Shown: in pieces, positions 7,712 to 16,775 of the stretch
Layout: each line of letters begins with the position of its first letter
Position numbering within the stretch: position 1 is the first letter of the stretch
Assembly: GCA_029262875.1 (NCBI GenBank)
Contig: JAJCYO010000002.1
Location: forward strand, 1 to 41,314
Reading direction: 5' to 3'
DNA: 41,314 nucleotides
Source: Flavobacteriales bacterium
GTDB taxonomy: Bacteria; Bacteroidota; Bacteroidia; Flavobacteriales_E; Vicingaceae
Program-made: the position numbers and the translations under genes
Notes under the pieces: model-generated
Database searches by the model: none
Told to the model about the DNA's origin: nothing
Seen by the model: only the letters and a program-made list of their open reading frames with translations

Positions 7712-8784
7712 TTAGTCTTTTTCACAAAGGGGTTACTATATTTTGAATCAGCTATAAAAACAGAATCAGTTAATGTTTGAAGAAAGGCTATGATTTGATA
7801 CTTTTCTTTTTCTGTCAATTTAAGGCCACCTTCATGAACCCGAGTCATTTTGGGATCAATATTGGGACTTTTATTTATTCCCTCACTATAAAAGTCTAAG
7901 ACTTCTTTTAGTGTTTTGAATCTCCCATCATGCATGTAAGGAGCAGTAATAGCTATATTTCGTAGTGGTGGAATTCGAAACAACCCAGTCTCACTTTCAT
8001 CACCAGAAACCCCTCCTTTCCCCTTATCTACATAATCATTAAGAGATACTATTTTCTCAATTCCATTATTACTAAATTTTCCAGTAGTACCTAAGGTTCC
8101 TCCATCCGTTGGATGACAGTGTAAACAGTCAGCCATACTTTGATCATTTACCATCACAAATCCTTGATATTCATCTTCTGTAAATTTACGTTTACCCCGA
8201 ATGACAAAATCATATTTTGAATTATTAGATATAAGGGTTCGCTCAAATTGACCAATTGCTTTTGAAACTAATATGCTATCAATAGGTACTTTACCAAAAG
8301 TTAGTTCAAATTTTTTCTGATAAAACAAGCTATTATTCAATCGTTGAACAGCTATATTCCAATCTAAATCCATCTCGTCTGGTTCGCGTACAGGATGAAA
8401 AACTTGGTCTTCTATACTTTTAACTCTACCATCCCAAAACTGATGAGAGTTCCACGCTAAATTAAATAAGGGCATAGTGTTCCTTTTTAAATCTGTACCC
8501 TTAATACCAATGCTAAATTGCTTTGGACTATCAGAGAAAGCGAATTCCTGTTTGTGACAAGATGAGCATGAAATGCTACTATCTTTACTTAAGATAGGGT
8601 CATAGAACAAATGTTTTCCTAAATCTGCGCCCTGAACCGTAACGGGATTATCATTATTTATAGGTAAATCAGGTAGTGGTTTTAAGGATTCAAAATTATA
8701 TGGAATGGTATCACTGAAAAATGTGAATGCTGATAAACATATTCCTATCGAATATAATCCACATATCATGACTTTTTTTTTCAT
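7708..8784 (-). CDS. Di-heme cytochrome c peroxidase family protein
   Basis: This 358-residue protein has an N-terminal hydrophobic segment (about residues 6-23) consistent with export. Two heme c attachment sites are visible: CSSCH at 73-77 and CLHCH at 220-224. This is the arrangement of bacterial cytochrome c peroxidases and MauG-like proteins, which reduce hydrogen peroxide or oxidise protein substrates in the periplasm. PYMHDGRFKTL around residue 284 supplies a conserved Met-His segment, and FWDGRVKSIEDQ is another family motif. Its start is 4 bp after the stop of a secreted type IX cargo gene, so the two form a tight operon. Whether it is a true peroxidase or a MauG-like modifying enzyme cannot be told from sequence alone. 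Confidence 0.92.
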   Translation of the reverse strand: MKKKVMICGLYSIGICLSAFTFFSDTIPYNFESLKPLPDLPINNDNPVTVQGADLGKHLFYDPILSKDSSISCSSCHKQEFAFSDSPKQFSIGIKGTDLKRNTMPLFNLAWNSHQFWDGRVKSIEDQVFHPVREPDEMDLDWNIAVQRLNNSLFYQKKFELTFGKVPIDSILVSKAIGQFERTLISNNSKYDFVIRGKRKFTEDEYQGFVMVNDQSMADCLHCHPTDGGTLGTTGKFSNNGIEKIVSLNDYVDKGKGGVSGDESETGLFRIPPLRNIAITAPYMHDGRFKTLKEVLDFYSEGINKSPNIDPKMTRVHEGGLKLTEKEKYQIIAFLQTLTDSVFIADSKYSNPFVKKTN

Positions 8785-8788
8785 GAAT

Positions 8789-9706
8789 TTATTCGTGCTG
8801 TAGTATAAGTTTAAATGTCTCTGACTTAAGATTGGTATTGATCCTCAAAAGATAGACTCCATTTGGATGATGGTCAATATCAACATAAAATTTAGTTGGT
8901 ACGACTCCATATTCTTGAACAATTCTACCTTCAACATTAATGAGTTGAATACTTTCAATAATATGAAATTCATCTATAATTTTAGCATGGATATTCACTC
9001 TTCCTGAGGTTAATGTTGGTTCAACTTTTAAGTATTCCTCCTGATCCAACTCTTGAACAGTATGCACTAAAGTCGTACTTCCCATAAAGTTATCAATCAT
9101 CCACCCTTCTTTATTAGAGTTTAGAGAGTCTGAAACGAAAGTATACTTTAACATAACACTATCCATTGTGGATAACCAATTGAGGTCATAGCATAACCAA
9201 ACATTTGCCCATGATGAATCTGTCCCAGTAAAGGCATATTCTCCATTTGTTAATGTGTCTAAGTTTCCAGCTTGAAACCCATAAAAATTATAAGTATACG
9301 GGCTATTAACAACATTTGACCACGTGGCACCAGTATCAAGTGAAATTTCAACTAACCCACCATCTAATCCATGATCCATATCTAATTTTTGTACCCATTG
9401 AAGGGCCAAAATTCCTCCAAAACCCCATGGGGTTCTTGCTACCCCAAACTCAAAGCTTGATGTGTTATTAATAGGATAGGGATTAACAGTATCTGTTACG
9501 ATTACATTAGGAAAAGTACCTGCTGCATTAAAAATATTTTTTTGAGGTTCGCCAATTTGCCATATGTTCGAAGAAGATGAATCAGTCTCAATGATAATTG
9601 AATATAGATAGCTCGTGTCAGCTCCATCAAAATACTGATAATAGAATTGACTGAAACTTGTAAAATATAATGACGAGAATAAAATAAGGAGTAAAAGTCT
9701 TTTCAT
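8789..9706 (-). CDS. Secreted protein with type IX C-terminal sorting domain
   Basis: This 305-residue protein starts with a clear signal peptide (MKRLLLLILFSSLYFTSFS, cleavage before QFYYQYF). Residues 20-210 look like a jelly-roll, MAM-like domain of the kind in immune-inhibitor-type secreted proteins: EISLDTGATWSNV, a Trp-rich core and EGWMIDNFMGS. The last 85 residues match a type IX (Por) sorting domain, with INVEGRIVQEYG, HPNGVYLLRI and FKLILQ at the end. It should cross the outer membrane by the type IX system and may be anchored on the surface. It lies directly upstream of the cytochrome c peroxidase gene with a 4-bp gap. No enzymatic domain is visible. Confidence 0.85.
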   Translation of the reverse strand: MKRLLLLILFSSLYFTSFSQFYYQYFDGADTSYLYSIIIETDSSSSNIWQIGEPQKNIFNAAGTFPNVIVTDTVNPYPINNTSSFEFGVARTPWGFGGILALQWVQKLDMDHGLDGGLVEISLDTGATWSNVVNSPYTYNFYGFQAGNLDTLTNGEYAFTGTDSSWANVWLCYDLNWLSTMDSVMLKYTFVSDSLNSNKEGWMIDNFMGSTTLVHTVQELDQEEYLKVEPTLTSGRVNIHAKIIDEFHIIESIQLINVEGRIVQEYGVVPTKFYVDIDHHPNGVYLLRINTNLKSETFKLILQHE

Positions 9707-9812
9707 AAACGAGATTTAGAATTTGTAGTACTCCATAAATATATCATTTTATGATCGATACTTACTTTAGTAATTAATTATCGGTAGCTATTTTGAATTA
9801 AAGGATATGTGA

Positions 9813-12074
9813 CTACTCTTTAATCACTTTATAAACTCTACTTCCATTAGTATTAGAGAATTTAATGAGGTAAATTCCCTGAGCATAACTGTTCAAGTTT
9901 AATGTGAATTTGGCGTTCATTACCTTTTGATGTTTTTGTATTTTTCCAAGCAAGTCAATGACTTCAATTTCAGCATTTTTTAAATCATTTTCTCCTAAGT
10001 CTATATGAATAAGTCCATTTGTTGGATTAGGGTAAATGTTAAAATTGGCAACAGTACTATTTTCTTGAACAGAAACTGTAACAGCAGTATCACCTTTGTA
10101 GAAAGCAACACCTCCAGCCGAATTCCCAACTAACAAATCTAACTTATTATCATTAGTAATTTCAGCAATAGAAATGAAGGAGTTAATTCCTTCCCAAATG
10201 TCTAAGTAAGAACTATCCTTAGAAAATGTTCCACCTAAATTTCCGTCAATGTTTCCAAATTTATAAAGGTAACCATTTTGGGATCCAGAATATAAGAAAG
10301 TAGTGCCAGCACTATCAACAAAAACAGGATTACTATTTCCGTTAAAGTCATAATACCTCCTAGTAGAGACCTTCCCTAAAGAATCTGTGGATAAACTAAA
10401 GTTAGGGATTGAAGTAGTTCCAATGTTTCTGTAATAAGAAAAAGTTCCTGTTTTTTTACCGACAATGAGATCTACTAAATTGTCACCATTTATATCGTAT
10501 AGCATAGGTGTAGCATTGGCTCCGACATCAATTCCTAAATATTCAGGAGCAGTTAAACTAAAGGAAGCTGGATTTCCAGCTCCAGCAGTATTGGTAAAGT
10601 AGTGGATGAATCCGTTGTAATCACCAATCATCATGTCTAAATCGTTATCGCCATCTAAATCACCAAAAGTAGGCGCTAAACCTAAAGTAGGCCTGCTACC
10701 AGCAATATCCAAATTCATGCTTGAAATACCGACATAATCAGTGTTAATTAATTGATAAGCGGGGTTGGAGATTGTTCCTATGTTCTCGTATAACCAGAGT
10801 CCAGACTCATATAATAAGGGTCCGACCGCAGGATCATAGTTGCCGAAACTAGCAACAATCATATCCATTAAGCCATCCGAATTATAGTCAAAAAAAACAG
10901 GGTGGGCACCTCCTCCGATCTCTATCATCCCATCTTGTAAAAATTCATCTGAAACGAAGTTGAAATTAGGATTGTCATCGGCATTGTCATTGTTATAATG
11001 CCAAACTTGATTTTTGATTTCGCAGCCATTAAAGCAATTAGGTGCAGCAATTAAATCTTTTATGTTATCATTGTTAACATCTAAGTAAAATCCAGCCGGA
11101 AAAATATCAATATCAACAGCTAAGGTAGAATTATTGTTTTGGGGGAATAATGAATCTTGAGCAATGATGTTTGATTGGGTTAGATTCGTACTCATATCGC
11201 CATTAATTAATAGGAGAAAGTTATTGAATGAAACATCACCTAAAACTAAATCTTTACTTCCACTCGAATCCACATCTAAGGTAAAAAGTGTAGATCCAGC
11301 ATGTTTATTTCCTCCACTATTTTTTTCGGGGTTGGCAATGTTAAATGAACAGGTATCGTATAATGTAACACTATTGTCACTTATGTTTTCTCGAACAAAC
11401 CCCCAACACTTATTCCTCAATTGAAAATCCAAACTATCACAAGTCCCATAGCGTTCCATGGATAGATTTTTATGATATTCGATATAAGAACCTATGATGC
11501 TAAAAGTTAACACGTCTAAATCACCATCTCCGTCAATATCATCAATGGCAGGAATATCTGTAGAGCTAATATAGAGGTTAATCATGTTTGGAGCTCCATC
11601 TGGTTGAAAGTCGGAATAAACCAAACTTGTGTCAATGTCAAAACTTAATTGAGAAGTTGAAGTGTTTTTGTAAGCAGCCATTCCACCAGTAGAATAGGTG
11701 AAGATGTCCATTTTACCATCACAGTTATAATCTCTAAGTAAAACCCAATCGTGCATCCCTTTCGGAAAATTTTTAATATACGATGGGTCATGTTTATAGC
11801 TAACTTGATTAGGTGTCCCAGCATTTATAAAGGTAGAAATTCTGTTTCCAGTTCTGTCAAAAACAAATAAATCCTTGATTCCATCTAAATTAAGGTCGAT
11901 TTCAGAAAATTGAACAGAGTTAAACCCTCCAGCCCAAGGATTTTCAAGTGTATCACCATTCGCTTTTAGAACAACAATAGCATCCTCTCTGGTAAAGTTT
12001 ACTTGTCCAAATCCTTCAATAACAAAGAGGTTTGTTACGATTAGGAGTGAAACTATTTTTATCTTAATGTCCAT
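9813..12074 (-). CDS. FG-GAP/VCBS-repeat secreted protein with type IX sorting domain
   Basis: This 753-residue protein begins at an ATG at 12074 (a TTG three codons upstream is less likely), giving a signal peptide that ends EGFGQ. The body holds about nine calcium-binding FG-GAP/VCBS-type units, each with a Dx[DN]xDGxxD-like loop, for example DLNLDGIKDL, DIDGDGDLDV, DYNSDGLMDM and DLDGDNDLDM; such repeats build a beta-propeller. The C-terminus is a type IX sorting domain: YPNPTNGLIHIDL, then AQGIYLIKFSN and a basic end. It is therefore expected on the cell surface or in the medium. Binding or adhesion is a common guess for such proteins, but nothing here shows the ligand. It is transcribed alone, divergent from secDF. 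Confidence 0.92.
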   Translation of the reverse strand: MDIKIKIVSLLIVTNLFVIEGFGQVNFTREDAIVVLKANGDTLENPWAGGFNSVQFSEIDLNLDGIKDLFVFDRTGNRISTFINAGTPNQVSYKHDPSYIKNFPKGMHDWVLLRDYNCDGKMDIFTYSTGGMAAYKNTSTSQLSFDIDTSLVYSDFQPDGAPNMINLYISSTDIPAIDDIDGDGDLDVLTFSIIGSYIEYHKNLSMERYGTCDSLDFQLRNKCWGFVRENISDNSVTLYDTCSFNIANPEKNSGGNKHAGSTLFTLDVDSSGSKDLVLGDVSFNNFLLLINGDMSTNLTQSNIIAQDSLFPQNNNSTLAVDIDIFPAGFYLDVNNDNIKDLIAAPNCFNGCEIKNQVWHYNNDNADDNPNFNFVSDEFLQDGMIEIGGGAHPVFFDYNSDGLMDMIVASFGNYDPAVGPLLYESGLWLYENIGTISNPAYQLINTDYVGISSMNLDIAGSRPTLGLAPTFGDLDGDNDLDMMIGDYNGFIHYFTNTAGAGNPASFSLTAPEYLGIDVGANATPMLYDINGDNLVDLIVGKKTGTFSYYRNIGTTSIPNFSLSTDSLGKVSTRRYYDFNGNSNPVFVDSAGTTFLYSGSQNGYLYKFGNIDGNLGGTFSKDSSYLDIWEGINSFISIAEITNDNKLDLLVGNSAGGVAFYKGDTAVTVSVQENSTVANFNIYPNPTNGLIHIDLGENDLKNAEIEVIDLLGKIQKHQKVMNAKFTLNLNSYAQGIYLIKFSNTNGSRVYKVIKE

Positions 12075-12111
12075 ATTGTACAAACGTAATTTTTGTTTAA
12101 ATAGTTGCTTA

Positions 12112-12139
12112 CAAAGTTAACCCTTTTAATGGACTTCAA
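12112..12139 (-). promoter_or_regulatory. Putative promoter for the VCBS-repeat gene
   Basis: On the minus strand TAACTTTG (12119 to 12112) matches TAnnTTTG, with TTG 17 bases upstream (12139 to 12137). The ATG at 12074 lies 37 bases downstream. Confidence 0.5.
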
Positions 12140-12167
12140 TTATAACTGAAAGTTATTATAATTTCTA

Positions 12168-12198
12168 TTGATAATTCGTATTTGAAATTCTATATTTG
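12168..12198 (+). promoter_or_regulatory. Putative promoter for secDF
   Basis: TTG at 12168-12170, a 20-base spacer, and TATATTTG at 12191-12198 match the Bacteroidota consensus exactly. The secDF ATG is 36 bases downstream. Confidence 0.7.
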
Positions 12199-12234
12199 CA
12201 GGCTTATAAAAAAATTAAGAATAATATTTAAAAA

Positions 12235-15200
12235 ATGCAGAACAAAGGATTATTAACAGCATTTACAATACTTTTTGCAATAGGGAGTCTTTATGCCTTA
12301 TCATTAACATGGTTTGCAACGGGAGTAGAAAGTGATGCTAAAGAGTATGCGCAGGAGTATGCTGAAAATTATGCGGCTACAAATTCTGATCAGTTTACTA
12401 AATTAGATTCAGTAGAATATGCTTATTTAGATTCAATGGCATCTGTAAAGGTATATCCAGGTATTGGATATACTTATGGTGACTTAAGAACTAAGATGTT
12501 AAATCTTGGATTGGATTTAAAAGGTGGTATGAATGTTACGCTTGAAGTTCAGGTTGAAGAAGTAGTAAAAGCCTTAGCATCATTTAACAAGGATCAAGCT
12601 TTCAATAAGGCAATTAGAGATGCTAAAAAAATGCAACAAGGATCAAATGAGGAATTTGTTACCTTGTTTGGTCAAGCTTATGAAGAAGCAAACCCTAATG
12701 GGAAACTATCTGCCATCTTTTATACCTTAGATAACAAAGATCAATTGTCACCAAATGCTACCAACGAAGAAGTTTTAGAGTTTGTTAAAGAGGAAGCAGA
12801 TGATGCTATTGATCGTTCGTTTAATGTAATAAGTACACGAGTTGGTCTGTTTGGGTCTGCTCAGCCTGAAATTCAAAAAATAACGGGTTCTGACAGGATA
12901 TTAGTCCAATTACCCGGTGTTAAAAACAAAGAAAGAGTTCGTCAGTTATTACAAGGTACAGCCAAATTAGAGTTTTGGTTAACATGGGAAAACAGAGAAG
13001 TTTACCCAATGATAGAACAAGCTGATATTAAATTAGGAAAGGTTTTACAAGGAATAACGGAAGATGATTCGACTGATACCGACACGACAAATGTTGAGGA
13101 TGTAAATGTAGGTGAAGAGGTTGTTGTAGTTGAACCGGATTCTGTAGAAGAAGACACAACTAAAGATGCTACTGCCGATTTATTTGAAGCATTAGAGACT
13201 GGGGGAACAGATACAAGCGCAAATGATAGTTCTTTAAACGCTGCAAATCAACAGCAATCAGCAGAACAATATGCTAAAGAACATCCATTGTTTGCTGTTA
13301 TGCGTCCAGCAATCTTTCAAAATCCAGAAACACAACAATATGAGTACGGTAGAGGTCCAGTTGTTGGTTATGTTGCGATTAAAGATACAGGTTTAGTAAA
13401 TTACTATTTAGCAAAAAAGGAAGTTCAGTCTTTCTTTCCACCAAGATTAAAGTTCTTATGGACTGCAAAACCTTATGATGATGAAGGTAAATTTTTACAA
13501 TTATTAGCAATTAAAATCGACAATAGAGATGGCAAGGCCGCTTTAGAAGGAGATGTAATTGTTGCTGCTTCTCAACAGTTTGACCAATTTAATGGGTCTC
13601 CGGAAATATCTATGACCATGAATGGTGAAGGAGCAAATAAATGGAGAATCTTAACAGGTGGGCATATAGGAGAGTCTATTGCTATTGCTCTTGATGATTA
13701 CGTTTATAGTTTTCCAACAGTAAATTCTGAGATTTCTGGTGGTCAATCGAGTATTTCTGGAAATTTCGAGATTGAAGAAGCTAAAATGATTGCGAACATA
13801 CTGAAAGCAGGTAAACTTCCTGCTCCAGCAAGAATTGTAGAAGAAGCAGTTGTTGGACCAACTTTGGGACAAGAGTCAATAGATAAGGGTATGATGTCTT
13901 TTATTGTTGCCTTACTAATTGTATTGGCCTATATGGTGTTTTATTATTCGAAAGCGGGTGTTGCATCGGTAATTGCATTATTAGCAAACATGTTCTTCAT
14001 TTTTGGAGTATTGGCTTCTATGCCTTCGTTAATTGCTTTGACATTGCCAGGTATAGCAGGTATTATTCTTACCATTGGTATGTCGGTAGATGCTAACGTG
14101 CTTATTTTTGAAAGAATTAGAGAGGAAATTACTGCAGGTAAAGGAATGAGATTAGCTGTTGCTGATGGTTATAAATTTGCTTATTCATCAATTATTGATG
14201 CCAACGTAACGACATTGTTAACTGGTTTTGTACTCTGGTTTTTCGGTACAGGTCCTGTTGAAGGGTTTGCCAAAACATTGGTAATAGGTATTTTTACTTC
14301 ATTGTTTACGGCAATCTTTATTACGAGGTTGATTTTTGAATTTCAGTTAAATAGAAATAAAAACCTCTCATTCTCAACAAAATTAACAGAAGGGGCTTTT
14401 AAGAAAGTAAATTTTGGTTTTATCAAGAACAGAAAAAAATTCTATATCGTTTCAGGGATTATTATTATTGCTGGTATTGGCTCATTAGCAACCAAAGGTT
14501 TACAAAAAGGGGTTGATTTTGAGGGAGGTAGATCATATACAGTAAGATTTGACAAGACTGTCTCAACTGTAGATGTAGCAAGTAGTTTAACTGCTTCTTT
14601 TGAATCAGCACCAGAGGTTAAAACTTTTGGGAATAACAACCAAGTGAAGATTGTTACTTCTTATATGATAGAAAGTCAGGCAGAAGATGCTGATGATATA
14701 GTTGAAGGAAAATTATATGAAGGACTAACTTCTATATTAGGGAAAGATGTAGATAAGGCTAAGTTCATGGAAAATAACTTAATGAGTTCTCAAAAAGTAG
14801 GTCCTACAATAGCCGATGATATGATTAGAGCTTCTCTATTCTCAATTATCTTTTCTTTAATTATTATATTCTTATACATTGTATTTAGATTTAAGAAATG
14901 GCAATATGGTTTAGGTGCACTGTTTGCATTGTTCCATGATGTATTGATTGTACTTTCTTTATTCTCACTATTTTATGGAATCTTACCATTCTCATTAGAA
15001 ATTGATCAAGCATTTATTGCAGCCATTTTAACAGTGGTTGGTTACTCTATTAATGATACGGTGGTTGTATTTGATAGAATTAGAGAATTTTTAGGGCAAC
15101 ATAAAAAACAAGCAATAAAAGATGTTGTAAATAATGCATTGAACAGTACATTAAGTAGAACAGTAAATACCTCATTGAGTACAATCTTTGTATTGGCAAT

Positions 15201-15345
15201 GATCTTTTTCTTCGGTGGTGAAGTAATTAGAGGGTTCTCATTTGCATTATTAATTGGTGTAATTGTAGGTACCTATTCTTCTTTATGTATAGCATCACCT
15301 GTGATGTATGATTTTGTAAACAAGAAATCAAACAAAAAAGACTAA
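12235..15345 (+). CDS. secDF: Fused protein translocase subunit SecDF
   Basis: This 1036-residue protein is the fused SecD-SecF form usual in Bacteroidota. It uses the proton gradient to help SecYEG-SecA export proteins into the periplasm. The N-terminal helix is followed by the SecD motif LGLDLKGGMNVTLEV. The large periplasmic P1 region contains RVGLFGSAQPEIQKI and an insert of about 70 residues rich in Asp, Glu, Thr and Ser (near 276-345). The SecD membrane block carries LTLPGIAGIILTIGMSVDANVLIFERIREE. The SecF half starts near residue 720 with KGVDFEGGRSYTVRF and has VVGYSINDTVVVFDRIRE. The acidic insert is the only unusual part. The gene has its own promoter and terminator, so it is a single transcript. 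Confidence 0.97.
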   Translation: MQNKGLLTAFTILFAIGSLYALSLTWFATGVESDAKEYAQEYAENYAATNSDQFTKLDSVEYAYLDSMASVKVYPGIGYTYGDLRTKMLNLGLDLKGGMNVTLEVQVEEVVKALASFNKDQAFNKAIRDAKKMQQGSNEEFVTLFGQAYEEANPNGKLSAIFYTLDNKDQLSPNATNEEVLEFVKEEADDAIDRSFNVISTRVGLFGSAQPEIQKITGSDRILVQLPGVKNKERVRQLLQGTAKLEFWLTWENREVYPMIEQADIKLGKVLQGITEDDSTDTDTTNVEDVNVGEEVVVVEPDSVEEDTTKDATADLFEALETGGTDTSANDSSLNAANQQQSAEQYAKEHPLFAVMRPAIFQNPETQQYEYGRGPVVGYVAIKDTGLVNYYLAKKEVQSFFPPRLKFLWTAKPYDDEGKFLQLLAIKIDNRDGKAALEGDVIVAASQQFDQFNGSPEISMTMNGEGANKWRILTGGHIGESIAIALDDYVYSFPTVNSEISGGQSSISGNFEIEEAKMIANILKAGKLPAPARIVEEAVVGPTLGQESIDKGMMSFIVALLIVLAYMVFYYSKAGVASVIALLANMFFIFGVLASMPSLIALTLPGIAGIILTIGMSVDANVLIFERIREEITAGKGMRLAVADGYKFAYSSIIDANVTTLLTGFVLWFFGTGPVEGFAKTLVIGIFTSLFTAIFITRLIFEFQLNRNKNLSFSTKLTEGAFKKVNFGFIKNRKKFYIVSGIIIIAGIGSLATKGLQKGVDFEGGRSYTVRFDKTVSTVDVASSLTASFESAPEVKTFGNNNQVKIVTSYMIESQAEDADDIVEGKLYEGLTSILGKDVDKAKFMENNLMSSQKVGPTIADDMIRASLFSIIFSLIIIFLYIVFRFKKWQYGLGALFALFHDVLIVLSLFSLFYGILPFSLEIDQAFIAAILTVVGYSINDTVVVFDRIREFLGQHKKQAIKDVVNNALNSTLSRTVNTSLSTIFVLAMIFFFGGEVIRGFSFALLIGVIVGTYSSLCIASPVMYDFVNKKSNKKD

Positions 15346-15366
15346 TTGTATATTGATATTATATAG

Positions 15367-15398
15367 AAAAGCCTTTCCAATTTTGGAAAGGCTTTTTT
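15367..15398 (+). terminator. Strong intrinsic terminator after secDF
   Basis: AAAAGCCTTTCCAA (15367-15380) is exactly reverse-complementary to TTGGAAAGGCTTTT (15383-15396), with further Ts. It separates secDF from the tatA operon. Confidence 0.9.
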
Positions 15399-15408
15399 AG
15401 TAAATTTG
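15383..15408 (+). promoter_or_regulatory. Putative promoter for the tatA operon
   Basis: TAAATTTG at 15401-15408 matches TAnnTTTG and lies 20 bases before the tatA ATG. The nearest TTG (15383-15385) is inside the secDF terminator at a short 15-base spacing, so only the -7 box is convincing. Confidence 0.4.
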
Positions 15409-15428
15409 TTTTATAATTTAATCATATA

Positions 15429-15839
15429 ATGAACTACGTTTTATTATTCGGAATGCCAGGAGGAGGGGAACTATTTTTTATAGTTCTCATTATTATTATG
15501 TTGTTTGGGTCTAAAAAAATACCAGAATTAGCTCGTGGGTTAGGAAAAGGGATGCGTGAGATAAAAAATGCTACTGGTGATATTCAAAGAGAAATTAAAG
15601 AAGGGGCAAGAGACATCAATACTGTGAAAGATAGTGTTGATGTAGAAAAGCAGGTGCAGGATATTATTAAAGAAGACAAGGAAGAGAAACGAGAAAAAGA
15701 AGCCACGGAAAACCAATCTACCTCCACAACCGAACCTGATAAAGGAGAAGCCATCAAAGAGAAACCAACTCCTGAAACTGTTCAGCGAAGAAGTCCATAT
15801 TCAAAAGAGGAACCTCAAAACCCTACAGAGAATTCATAA
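15429..15839 (+). CDS. tatA: Twin-arginine translocase component TatA/TatE
   Basis: This 136-residue protein has the TatA/B layout. A short N-terminal membrane helix (ELFFIVLIIIMLFGSKKIPELARGLG) with the family's FG hinge is followed by an amphipathic helix (GKGMREIKNATGDIQREI) and a charged, low-complexity tail of about 80 residues rich in Lys, Glu, Thr and Pro. TatA forms the pore-like assembly that moves folded twin-arginine substrates. No tatC lies in the window. The stop abuts the next gene's ATG with no gap. TatA and TatB cannot be fully separated by sequence; in Bacteroidota the single short form is usually named TatA/E. Confidence 0.9.
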   Translation: MNYVLLFGMPGGGELFFIVLIIIMLFGSKKIPELARGLGKGMREIKNATGDIQREIKEGARDINTVKDSVDVEKQVQDIIKEDKEEKREKEATENQSTSTTEPDKGEAIKEKPTPETVQRRSPYSKEEPQNPTENS

Positions 15840-16775
15840 ATGGAATATCTTTTACTAATAGGAGGCTTAGTTATATTAATAATAGCCGGAGAAGCATTAG
15901 TAAGAGGAGCGGTTGGCGTAGCATTAAAATTTAATATACCTACATTAGTAATAGGGATGACCATCGTTTCATTTGGAACATCAGCTCCGGAACTTTTGGT
16001 AAGTCTCAAAGCAGCACTTAATAATCATCCTGAATTGGCTATAGGGAATGTTATAGGATCAAACATTGCAAATATTGCATTGGTATTGGGAATAACAACA
16101 ATGATACTTCCGATTACTGTTAAACGTGCTACGGCTAAGGTAGATTGGCCTATAATGATGGTGACAACTATTTTGTTTTTTGTCTTTATCTTAAATAAAA
16201 ACATTGAGTGGTACGAAGGGCTAATTTTTACAATAGGAATAATTGTATTTAATGTATACATGTTTTGGAATGCAAAGAGACAAAACAAAAAAGAAGTACT
16301 TGATGTAGATGTTCAGGAAGTAAAAAAATCTAATATGTTTTTAAATATATTGTTAATTGCACTGGGAGCTGTTGGCCTGGCATTTGGCGCAAGTTGGCTC
16401 TTGGATGGAGCGGTTCAAATAGCTTCTAATTTTGGGGTAAGTGAGCATATAATAGGGGTTACTATTGTTGCCTTTGGAACAAGTGTTCCAGAATTAATAA
16501 CTTCTGTTGTAGCAGCATTTAAAAAGCATACGGATATCTCTGTTGGTAACTTAATAGGGTCAAATATTTTTAATATTTTGGGTGTTTTAGGGATTACTTC
16601 GCTTGTAAAAGAAATACCTGTAACAGAACATGTTATTAGCTATGATATGTATTGGTTAATTGGAATTTCTATACTGGTATTTCCATTAATGATTATTGGT
16701 TATAAAATTAATAGAATAAGGGGTTTTATACTTTTTTCGGCTTATTGTGCTTACATTTATTTTGTGGTATCATAG
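15840..16775 (+). CDS. CaCA-family calcium/sodium antiporter
   Basis: This 311-residue inner-membrane protein has about ten hydrophobic segments in two homologous halves. Each half carries the alpha-repeat signature of the Ca2+/cation antiporter family: SFGTSAPELLVSLKAAL with GNVIGSNIANIALVLG in the first, and AFGTSVPELITSVVAAF with GNLIGSNIFNILGVLG in the second. These acidic and Asn/Ser-rich repeats bind the transported ions. The length fits YrbG-type bacterial members. Likely function is sodium- or proton-driven calcium extrusion. It directly abuts tatA upstream and the CAP/OmpA-like gene downstream, which suggests translational coupling. Confidence 0.94.
   Translation: MEYLLLIGGLVILIIAGEALVRGAVGVALKFNIPTLVIGMTIVSFGTSAPELLVSLKAALNNHPELAIGNVIGSNIANIALVLGITTMILPITVKRATAKVDWPIMMVTTILFFVFILNKNIEWYEGLIFTIGIIVFNVYMFWNAKRQNKKEVLDVDVQEVKKSNMFLNILLIALGAVGLAFGASWLLDGAVQIASNFGVSEHIIGVTIVAFGTSVPELITSVVAAFKKHTDISVGNLIGSNIFNILGVLGITSLVKEIPVTEHVISYDMYWLIGISILVFPLMIIGYKINRIRGFILFSAYCAYIYFVVS

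Noticed and set aside
12235-15345. Acidic insert in SecDF as a foreign domain
   Set aside because: Asp/Glu/Thr-rich low-complexity linkers in the SecD periplasmic region are usual in Bacteroidota, as far as I recall.
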